Positions 43,256 to 53,240 of a DNA stretch of 64,000 bases are shown here, one piece after another. Both the position numbers and the translations under genes were made by a program. The DNA is from Paralithodes platypus. Its lineage: Eukaryota; Arthropoda; Malacostraca; Decapoda; Lithodidae. Below the pieces are notes generated by a model. That model saw nothing but the letters and a program-made list of their open reading frames with translations. It had not been told where the DNA came from and made no database searches. Every line of letters starts with the position of its first letter. The stretch's first letter is position 1. Where the stretch lies: the NCBI GenBank assembly GCA_032716605.1, contig CM064518.1, positions 43,791,509-43,855,508 on the forward strand, read 5' to 3'.

Positions 43256-43552
43256 CCAAGCAAAGCCTTGCGTCAACACCCCCCCCCCCCCCCCCCCACA
43301 CACACACACAGAGTGACAGGCCCACACACACACATGATACAACCTACCATCACAGGATTTACTTTATCATAGAGAGGACCTCCCGGAATCAGAGGAGGGG
43401 GGGGGGGGGGGGGGAATGGCTCCCTGATGAGGCTAAAACATATAGCCTGAATAAATCAGCGTAGGTGATTTATAAAACAGTGGTGCCCTGCGAGTAATTA
43501 TAGTGATACTGCAGCCTACTTATTTACGAGTACAGAATACAAATTAAAATTA
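43256..43552. other. unassigned with poly-C/CA and poly-G
   Basis: C run 43279-43297, G run 43396-43415. No gene. Confidence 0.4.
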
Positions 43553-43626
43553 AAAGGTCTAGGGAAGATACTAAAATAATATAAAGATATATAAATGTAC
43601 CAATAAATACGCCTATCCCCCCTTAA
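43553..43626 (+). mobile_element. MITE-A right-end fragment
   Basis: 'aaggtctagggaagatacta' to 'cctatccccccttaa'. Confidence 0.75.
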
Positions 43627-43784
43627 CCAATTGCGAGGGTTTTTCTTCATCCAGGGTATTCGCTAAATATAATGATAGGTTCTTGTCTGAGCAGTTAATT
43701 AGGACACACAGGTCTGGTCGGGCTAACAAGCAGAAGTTGATATATAAAAAAAAAAAGGCCTTGTGGTCATATTCAAGACATTGC

Positions 43785-44000
43785 TTAACCCCTTCTGTAA
43801 CGGCGATGTCTTTTTAATTGTATTCTAGTTATAGTTAGACCACTTTTTGCAGTTTAAGAAGAACTTTGGGTAGTAAAAATAATCAAAAAAGATAGTTCGA
43901 AGTCTGTTAATTGCTGGAGGCCCTTTTTAAACTGAATAACATCGTCTAATAGTTGCCAGAATAAAGTTAAAAGGTCGGCACCGGTATAGAAGAGAGAGAG
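43785..44000. mobile_element. MITE-B with right end run into (GA)n
   Basis: TTAACCCCTTCTGTAACGG … 'accggtatagaagagagag'. The last bases of the element continue as GA repeats. Confidence 0.85.
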
Positions 44001-44109
44001 AGAGCGAGAGCGAGAGAACAAGAGTTGCAAAGCACAGAGTACTTCAGTCGAAAATTGCCCAATCCCCTAGCCGTTCCTGTCCCAGACCCTGCTCCTTCCT
44101 ATACTCTGT

Positions 44110-44285
44110 TCCAAATAAGTAGGCCAAAACTCTTGAACATTAACCTCTATAACTCACAAAAAAACTATAGTAATCGAACGAAAATGTCTATCATTTGGGC
44201 AGGGTTAGTCAGAGGATGGGTGTGGTAATTTACAGTCCATTTGCTCTAGCCCTTTTTGATTTACAGAGATTAATTAGGTTCACGA
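44110..44285. mobile_element. MITE-I copy
   Basis: 'aagtaggccaaaactcttga', 'gggcagggttagtcagag', 'ctctagccctttttgattta'. Confidence 0.72.
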
Positions 44286-44767
44286 ATTCCTTCCCACAAC
44301 AGGGTATAGTCACTCTCCTCCCGCCTGACAACTCTTTCGCCTGATCCAGTCCAACAAGAAGAAGTAGAACGAAAACCAGGATGAGACGAGAGGTAATAAG
44401 CCTCTCGTCAGTTCCCCGACGGAGACCAAAAGAAGGGCGATGCAAGGAAAGACGGCAGGGGAGCGAGAGCGAGGGCCTGGGAAGAGCTGGACCATAACCT
44501 GACCTGACCTGACCTAACCTGTTGGACCTAATATGCCACCAGATCCGGAAGAAGAAGAAGGAAAATAAGAAAAAGAAGAAGACTGAAGAAGAAGAAGAAG
44601 ACTGAAGAAGAGGTCTAGTGAGAGTGTGGGAAAGAGATGAACCATGACCTATCCTGACCTAGCTGTTGGACCCGAGCCGCCTTATTCACCGGGTCCAAAG
44701 AAAGAAATAATATATGAACCGAACCCCGGTAATTTATGAGGGATTGTGGTGAGCACGTGGGAACTCT
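44286..44767. other. unassigned, (GAA)n near 44545-44610
   Basis: 'cctgacctgacctgacctaa' near 44498 and GAA-rich text. No gene recognised. Confidence 0.4.
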
Positions 44768-44982
44768 TTAACCCGTTCAGTACCGGTGACATCCTTTTCA
44801 TTATTTCCAGGCAGTGATTAGACGATTTTATTCAGCTTGGGAAGGACCTCTAGTAACAATAAGGCTTCAAACTAACTTAACCAACAATTTTAACTACCAC
44901 AGATCCTTCTTCAGATACAGAATATCGTCTAATTATATCTAGAATAAAATATATCACACGTCGCTGGTACTCAAAGGGATAA
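44768..44982. mobile_element. MITE-B variant
   Basis: TTAACCCGTTCAGTACCGG … 'cgtcgctggtactcaaaggg'. Same subfamily as 1.67 kb. Confidence 0.85.
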
Positions 44983-45065
44983 TGAGCCTCTCGTCCCACC
45001 GCTTGTTAGTAGGGGGGAATTAAGGCTATCTGATCTTAAGTCTTGTGGGTTATTGTCTTGATGGT

Positions 45066-45294
45066 TTAATTCGGCCGAAGGCCGAATCCTCATAAACTAC
45101 AGGTTCGCTATCGCTCGCCAGGAAAAAATCGACACCTAAATGACACGAAAGGTTTCAATATTGGCAGAGAAATGGGGCGAAAAGTCGAAAAATCACGAAA
45201 CTAATGGGCCGAACGTCTTATATATAATCTGAAAACAAATGGGGTTAAATGTGAGGGAGAAGGGGGGCCAGATAAATCAACCATCTCCCCTTAA
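45066..45294 (-). mobile_element. MITE-A, truncated
   Basis: 'cggccgaaggccgaatcctc' to 'ccatctccccttaa'. TTAA shared with the next MITE-B. Confidence 0.9.
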
Positions 45295-45655
45295 CCCCTT
45301 CGGCACCATGACGTCTTTTCACCTCTGATTCTGGATACATTTAGACGATTTCATGCAGTTTCAGAAAGACCTATGTTACTCAGAGGGTTTATTGAGACCA
45401 TATATATTTACCCATTTGAGTCATAGCGTTAGATGATATACTAAAGGAAATCGTCTAATGGTAACCAAAATATGATGAAAATGACGTAATGGTGGTGAAG
45501 GGGTTATAATGGTGGTGAAGGGGTTATAATGGTGGTGAAGGGGTTATAATGGTGGTGAAGGGGTTATAATGACGTAATGGTGGTGAAGGGGTTATAATGA
45601 CGTAATGGTGGTGAAGGGGTTATAATGACGTAAAGGTGGTAAAGGGGTTATAATG
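45291..45655. mobile_element. MITE-B whose end has become a minisatellite
   Basis: TTAACCCCTTCGGCACC start. From 45480 the terminal 'gacgtaatggtggtgaagg' plus 'ggttataa' is repeated about 7 times as 21 and 28 bp units. Confidence 0.87.
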
Positions 45656-45661
45656 ACCTCC

Positions 45662-45714
45662 TCCTCCAAACTAATGGTGCGAACGTTATAAAATCTCAAA
45701 CTAATAGGGGTTAA
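45662..45714 (-). mobile_element. MITE-A tiny fragment
   Basis: 'aaactaatggtgcgaacgtt' to 'aataggggttaa'. Confidence 0.6.
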
Positions 45715-45918
45715 CTCTTTCAGGATTATGACGCATTATACCAGGTTATTTTGGCTACTAGTAGACAACTTTATGCAGCTTAGGAAGGATTTGTATTAAT
45801 TAAAAGGGTAAACACCGTCTCAAATTACCCTCTGACTTCCACATGCCCTTCCTTATCTGAATACAATCGTCAAATAATTACCAGCAAATAGAAAAGAAAT
45901 GAGTCAACAGATCCTGAG
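45711..45918. mobile_element. MITE-B diverged copy
   Basis: TTAACTCTTTCAGGATTATG, 'tacaatcgtcaaataattac'. The right end is at the following MITE-A. Confidence 0.75.
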
Positions 45919-46237
45919 GGGAGGTTTTTATTTTGTTCCCTACACCTCCATCAAGCTTAAAATTACACCTCCTAGACCCCCTCTCAAGATAAATGTATAT
46001 ATTGTTCGGTAGAAAAATATCACGGCCGAAGTCCGGTTCGTATTAAATTACTGGCTCGCTATCGTGTGCTAGGAAAATAAGACACCAAAATGGCACGAAA
46101 GGACTTAAAAAGGACAGAACTGGGGCGAAAGTTCTTAAAATCGTCAAACTAATGGGCCGAACGTCTTAAAATCTCAAAACCAATATGCTAAACGTGAGGG
46201 AGAAGGGGGGCCAGATAAATTAACCCTCTCCCTTTAA
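45913..46237 (-). mobile_element. MITE-A
   Basis: 'ctgaggggaggtttttattt' to 'ccctctccctttaa', 325 bp. The right TTAA is shared with the next MITE-B. Confidence 0.9.
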
Positions 46238-46532
46238 CCCATCCAGTACCAGTGACGTATATTTTCTTTGGTTTCAGCTACATTTTCTTTGGTTTCAGCT
46301 ACATTTTCTTTGGTTTCAGCTACATTTTCTTTGGTTTCAGCTACATTTTCTTTGGTTTCAGCTACATTTGGACGATTTCATGAAGCTTAGGAAGGATATA
46401 TGGTAGCTAAAAGAGTGGATTGAAATAGTCTGTAGCCTTTTAATTGGTAGATGGTCTTCCTAAGTTGAATAACACCGTCTATTAGTTGCAAGATTATATT
46501 GAAAACGACGTCGCCGGTACAGAAGGGGTTAA
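46234..46532. mobile_element. MITE-B with internal 21 bp repeat
   Basis: TTAACCCATCCAGTACC … CCGGTACAGAAGGGGTTAA. 'attttctttggtttcagcta' plus 'c' is repeated 5 times from 46261 to 46365, where other copies have one. Confidence 0.9.
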
Positions 46533-46715
46533 TGAGCTCCTCCTCCTCTTCCCGCGGGTCGGTCGTGAGTGGCTGAATTAATAGCCAATGAATAAATTCC
46601 TCATAAAATGGTCGGGTGGATTAATTCTTGATTAGGGGCCAAAGGCTAATTAACTCCTGAGATTCGTTTAAGATTAGGGATATTTTTTGTTTTAATTATT
46701 ATTATTATTATTTTT

Positions 46716-46890
46716 TTGGCACGAAAGGTCTTAATATTGACAAATGAATGGGGCGAAAGGTCTTAAAATCGGCAAAGTAATGGGCCAGACGTCCTTATAT
46801 CTGAAAACTAATGGGAATAAACATAAGGGAGAAAGGTACTTTTGAAACTGAACAAAATCGTCTAATAGTAGCCAGAATAGAATATATAAA
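46716..46890. mobile_element. MITE-A right fragment joined to MITE-B fragment
   Basis: 'ggcacgaaaggtcttaatat' to 'aagggagaaa', then 'cttttgaaactgaacaaaat' and 'cgtctaatagtagccag'. Confidence 0.7.
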
Positions 46891-47011
46891 AGTAAATTAT
46901 ATATTAGTTTCTATCTTGTATCTACTTTGAAAACACTAAACCCCAACTGTATATATATTTGTAAATACCATGTAAGAAGAATAACCACTGTCGGTGGAAA
47001 TAAACTTTATT

Positions 47012-48618
47012 ATTAGGGGTTCGACCCCTACAGGGAACCCCTATTGTAATCATTAAACCCACTTATTCATCCAAATTCTTCTTACACGACGGTTTTGACG
47101 CAATAACTCCAGAACCGCTTTTTGGATCAGGATCAAACTTTCACAAGAGGTGCGTTTTTGTATTGGGCAACTTTTGATATGCTAAACATCCGGCATGACG
47201 GACAATCAGGTCCGTGGCAGCCAATTTCCCGAAAAATTTGATGCCTAAATACCGTCTCTCCCACTCATAAGAAACGATTGGGCTTTGGCATATAGACTCC
47301 ACTACTAATGCTCCGCAAATGTTATAGAGAAGGTTTTGCTTTTGCACCTGGGTTTTTTTCCGGCAATCTTGAAAAAACCTCGAATTCCACTTAAAATTCC
47401 ACATCTTAAAAACCACGCCGATGATCAAAGCCATGTTTGCGTAGTTGGGCGAGGCTCGCGATTCCGAACGCTTTGACACCAAATGAATATAAATGGGTGG
47501 AATAGTTTGGCCGCAGCATTGAAAACTGTCTATTCTTAAATGACTTTAAAACCGTATTCGCTACCTACACAAAGTTTACCGTCTACTCTACAGTCTATAC
47601 TCTATAGGCTTCCACGAATCCCCCAGTTTTGCTTAATAACATAGTCGATTTATTATTCAGATCTATTATTTGTTTTGTATTTAACTCTCTCAAAACAGTT
47701 CGAGTCCCTACGAATTCCACTAATTATTTAGCCAACCTACCTATACATACCTACCCTACCAAATAATAATGATAATTCAAATTTATTTATGGTGAATAAC
47801 AGAGTATTGGCTAAGGTTTTTAACAATTCCTCCCTTTGCCAAATGCTTTGTTTAATAACAAAGCTCTAGACCTTCAAAGTTTTGACAATTTTTGGTGTGG
47901 TGTGACTTACCTTTCCTCCTCCCTCAAACAGCAAGCAACGTTATCAGGGGTTCAAGTAGTATTGCATGCTTCCATAAAAATATATATAGTCCGGTTTTTA
48001 CTTACGCAATAACTCCGGAACCGCTTATCGGATCGGGACCAAACTTTGCCACAATGTGCAATTTTGTATTGGGTAACTTTTGATATGATATCCAAAATGG
48101 TGGCCAGACACGCCCGTGGCAGCGTTTCACACCCAACCCCTCTCGTTCTATCTAATTTTATGTTGAACTCTATTGTTCTTGATCCCACTATAGGACTCGG
48201 TAGCCAATTCCACATATCTACAACTCTGTTACTAAGCGAATAGAGGCAGATCCCTTACACACCCAGTCTCTCTCTGTCGCTCGTTTGCTTGCACACCGGT
48301 ACAAATGAGGCAGATCCCTTACACATGCAACTAAGATGAAGATGGGAATCTGCAGAGAGACAAGTGGCCCACAAAAGGCAGAACCCATTCACATCCAACC
48401 CATTTCATCCATATGACTATCTGATTTTATCTTGAAATTCTCTATTGTTCTTGATCCCACTATGGCACTAGGTAGCCTATTTCACATATCTACGACTCTT
48501 GTTACGAGAGAGCTCTCTCTCTCTCTTATAGGAAAAAAACAACATTTGCACTCTGGTGCAAATGAGGCAGATCCTTTACACATGCTACCAAGATGAAAAT
48601 GGGAGTCTGCAGAGAGCC
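47012..48618 (+). repeat. segmental duplication, left copy
   Basis: About 1.6 kb colinear with 57093-58645. It opens with a hairpin (taggggttcga … gggaacccctatt), then 'tcaaagccatgtttgcgtag', 'ctataggcttcc', 'catacctaccctaccaaata', and ends with CR1-tail sequence. A 130 bp sub-block ('gcaataactccagaaccgc' …) at about 47097 recurs at about 48005. Minus-strand open frames of 113 and 89 codons are shared between copies but differ by indels. Confidence 0.9.
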
Positions 48619-51600
48619 GACATTACTACCTTATTCCAACATCTGACTGACATAACTACCATATTCCAACATCTGGCAGACATTACTAACATATTTCAAC
48701 ATCTGACAGACATTACTACCATATTCCCACATCTGACAGACATTACAACCATATTCCAACATCTGACAGACAATACTACTATATTCCAACATCTGACAGA
48801 CATTACTACCTTATTCAACATCTGACAGACATTACTACCATATTCCAACATCTGGCAGACATTAATTGGCCTACCCTATTTCAACATCTGACAGACATTA
48901 CTACCATATTTCACACATCTGGCAGACATTAATACCATATTCCAACATCTGGCAGACAATATTACCATATTCCAACATCTGACAGACATTACTACCTTAT
49001 TCAAACATCTGGCAGACATTACTACCTTATTCAAACATCTGGCAGACATTACTACCATATTCCAACATCTGACAGACATTACTACCTTATTCCAACATCT
49101 GGCAGACATGACTACCATATTCCAACATCTGACATACATTACTACCATATTCCATCATCTGACAGACATTACTACCTTATTCCAACATCTGGCAGACATT
49201 ACAACCATATTCCAACATCTGACAGACATTACTACCTTATTCAACATCTGACAGACATTACTACCATATTCCAACATCCGACATATATTTATAGGCCTAC
49301 CCTATTTCAACATCTGACAGACATTACTACCATATTCCTACATCTGGCAGACATTAATACCGTATTCCAACATCTGGCAGATAATATTACCATATACCAA
49401 CATCTGACAGACATTACTACCATACACCAACATCTGGCAGAAATTACTACCTTATTCCAACATCTGGCAGACATTACTACCTTATTCCAACATCTGGCAG
49501 ACATTAATACCATATTCCAACATCTGACAGACATAATACCATATTCCAACATCTGACAGACATTACTACCATATACCAACATCTGACAAACATTACTACC
49601 ATATACCAACATCTGACAGACATTACTACATTATTTCAACATCTGGCAGACATTACTACCATATTCCAACATCTGATAGACATTACTACCATATTCCAAC
49701 ATCTGGCAGATATTAATAGGCCTACCCTATTTCAACATCTGACCGACATTACAACCATATTCCAACATCTGGCAGACATTAATACTATATTCCAACATCT
49801 GGCAGACAATATTACCATATTCCAACAACTGACAGACATTACTACCTTATTCCAACATCTGACAGACTTTACTACCTTATTCTAACATCTGACAGACATT
49901 ACTACCTTATTACAACATCTGGCAGACATTACTACGTTATTCCAACATCTGACGGACATTACTACCATGCATATACCAACATCTAACAGACATTACAACC
50001 TTATTGCAACATCTGGCAGACATTACTACCATATTCCAACATCTGACAGACATTACTACCATAGTCCAAAATCTGACAGACATTACAACCTTATTCAACA
50101 TCTGACAGACATTACGACCTTATTCAACATCTGACAGCCATTACGACCTTATTCAACATCTGACAGACATTACTACCTTATTCCAACACCTGGCAGACAT
50201 TCCTACCTTATTCCAACATCTGGCAGACATTGCTACCATATTCCAACAACTGGAAGACATTGCTACCATATTCCAACATTTGAGACATTACTACCATATT
50301 CCAACATCTGGCAGACATTACTACCAAATTCCCACATCTGACAGACATTACTACCTTATTCCAACATCTGACAGACATACTACCTTATTCCAACATCTGG
50401 CAGACATTACTACCATATTCCAACATTTGACAGACATTACTACCATATTCCAACATTTGACAAACATTACTACCGTATTCCAACATCTGGCAGACATGAC
50501 TATACCTTATTCCCACGTCTGGCAGACATTTCTGCCTTATTCCCAAATCTGACAGACATTACTACCATAGTCCATCATCTGGCAGACATTACTACCATAT
50601 TCCAACATCGGACAGACATTACTACCATATTCCATCATCTGACAGACATTACTACCTTATTCCAACGTCTGGCAGACATGACTACCTTATTACAACATCT
50701 GGCAGACATGACTACCATATTCTAACATCTGGCAGACATTACTACCATATTCCAACATCTGACAGACATTACTACCATATTCCAACATCTGACAGACACT
50801 ACTACTATATTCCAACATCTGACAGACATTACTACCATATTCAACATCTGACAGACATTACTACCATATTCCAACATCTGGCAGATATTTATAGGCCTAC
50901 CCTATTTCAACATCTGACAGACATTAATACCATATTCCAACATCTGGCAGACATTAATACCATATTCCAACATCTGGCAGACAATATTACCATATTCCAA
51001 CATCTGGCAGACATTACTACCTTAATCCAAAATCTGGCAGACATTACTACCTTATTCCAACATCTGGCAGACATTACTACCTAATTCCAACATCTGGCAG
51101 ACAGTACTACCATATTCCAACAGTTGACAGGCATTACTACCATATTCCAACATCTGACAGACTTTACTACCATATACCAACATCTGACATACATTACTAC
51201 TATATACCAACATCTGACAGACATTACTACCTTATTCCAACATCTGGCAGACATTAGTACAATATTCCAACATCTGACAGACATTACTACCTTATTCAAC
51301 ATCTGACAGACATTACTATCATATTCCAACATCTAGCAAATGTTAATAGGCCTACCCTATTTCAACATCTGACAGACATTACTACCATATTCCAACATCT
51401 GGCAGACATTAATACCATATGCCAACATCTGGCAGACAATATTACCATATTCCAACATCTGGCAGACATTACTACCTTATTCCAACATCTGGCAGACATT
51501 ACTACCTTATTCCAACATCTGGCAGACATCACGACCTTTTTCCAACAACTGGCAAACAATACAACCTTATTCCAACATCCGACAGACATTACTACCCTAT

Positions 51601-52310
51601 TCCAACATCTGGCAGACATTACTACATTATTCCAACATCTGGCAGACATTACTACCTTATTTTAACATCTGGCAGACATTGCTCCCTTATTTCAACATAT
51701 GGCAGACTTTTCTGCAATATTTCAACATCTGGTAGACATTACTACCTTATTGCAACATCTGACAGACATTACTACCATATTCCAACATCTGACACACGTT
51801 AACCTTATTTCAAATTCTGGCAGACATTACTGCCTGATTGCAACATCTGACAGAACTTTCCACAGCATCCTACCATCTGGCAGACATTACTACAATATTT
51901 CAACATCTGACAGACATTACTTCCTTATTCCAATATCTGGAAGACATTACTATAATATTGCAACATCTGACAGACATAATTACTACCTTATTCCAACATA
52001 TGACTGACATTACTACCTTATTCCAACATCTGGTAGACATAATTACCACCTTATTCCAACATCTGGCAGACATTATTACCTGATTGCAACATCTGACAGA
52101 CTTTTCCAACCTATTCCAAAATCTGGCAGACATTCGTACCTTATTCCAACATCTGGCAGACATTACTACCTGTTTGAAACATCTGACAGACAATTTTACA
52201 TTCCAACAACTGGCTGACATTTCAACAAAATTCCGACATCTTACAGACATTACTACCTTATTCCAACATCTGGCAGACATTACTACAATATTCCACTATC
52301 AAAGACATGA
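48619..52310 (+). repeat. 30 bp satellite, left arm of inverted repeat
   Basis: About 120 monomers of 'ttccaacatctgacagacat' plus 'tactacctta', with variants ggcagac/gacagac and ttattcc/atattcc. A divergent monomer with 'aggcctaccctatttcaac' marks higher-order units. Monomer length is divisible by three, so frames stay open; not coding. Confidence 0.97.
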
Positions 52311-52400
52311 AGGATATCGGTCAGACAGAATTCATGTACGAACATCCGGCAGACAGAAAAACAAATATCGACATTGGGCAGACAGACAAATATCCAGAAA
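52311..52400. repeat. left junction, 29 bp-type units
   Basis: 'catgaaggatatcggtcaga', then 'catccggcagacagaaaaac' and 'cgacattgggcagacagaca'. Mirrored at 53165-53240. Confidence 0.85.
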
Positions 52401-52785
52401 GTGAATGCTTATGCCATCTAGTGACAAAAAATGTAAACTAGTAATTAATCCATAAATGTGAAGGCGTATGCCATCTAGTGACAAAAAAATAAACTAATAA
52501 TTCAGGCAGCAAAGTGAATGCTTACGCCATCTATTGACTGAAAACGAACTAATAATTAAACCAGATAATTGAATGCTTATGCCATCTATTGCCAGAAAAA
52601 GAATCAATGATTAAATCTGAAAAGTGAATGCCTACGCCATCTATTGGCGAGAAAATAAACTAATACACATCTCCAGAAAGTGAATGCTTATGCCATCTAT
52701 TGGAAGAAAATATAACTAATATTTAGGAGTACAAAAGCGAATGCTTACGCCATCTCTTGGGAGAAAATTAAACTAATTAGGTTAG
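52398..52785 (+). repeat. 56 bp core repeats, left half
   Basis: 'gccatct' recurs at 52413, 52470, 52526, 52581, 52636, 52692 and 52749 (spacing 55-57), in the context 'gaatgcttatgccatctag'. Confidence 0.93.
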
Positions 52786-53165
52786 TATATTTTCTTACCA
52801 CTAGATGGTGTAAGCATTCACTTTATGGGATATTTTATTAGTTTCCTTTTTTGTCACTAGATGGCGTAGGTTTTCACTTTTGGGGTTTATTTATTAGTTT
52901 CGTTTGTTGTCACTAGATGGCATAGGCCTTCACTTTTTGGGATAAATAAATAGTTCCTATTTTTGTCACTAGATGGCGTAGGCATTCACTTTCATGGCAT
53001 ATATATTGGTTTCCAATTTTTGTCACTAGATGGCGTAGGTATTCACTTTTGGGGCTTATTTATTAGTTTCAATTTTTGTCACTAGATGGCATACGCCTTC
53101 ACTTTTAGGGATTAATTACTAGTTTCCATTTTTTGCCACTAGATGGCATAGGCATTCACTTTCTG
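52786..53165 (-). repeat. 56 bp core repeats, right half (mirror)
   Basis: Seven units of 'gtcactagatggcgtagg' plus 'cattcactttt', the reverse complement of the left half. Symmetry centre is the 'actaattaggttagt' region near 52785. Confidence 0.93.
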
Positions 53166-53240
53166 GATATTTGTCAGTCTGCCCGAGGTCGGTGTTTGTT
53201 TTTCTGTCTGCCGGATGTTCGTACATGAATTCTGTCCTTC
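53166..53240. repeat. right junction, 29 bp-type units
   Basis: 'gtctgcccgaggtcggtgtt', 'ctgtctgccggatgttcgta' and 'tgtccttcatgtctttgata', mirroring 52311-52400. Confidence 0.85.

Noticed and set aside
47141..47482. 113-codon minus-strand frame, partly conserved at 57178-57447
   Set aside because: The shared residues reflect the segmental duplication. A 1 bp indel in the T/G-rich part and a 2 bp indel near the start shift frames between copies, and no domain is recognised. A Ka/Ks test of the two copies would settle it.
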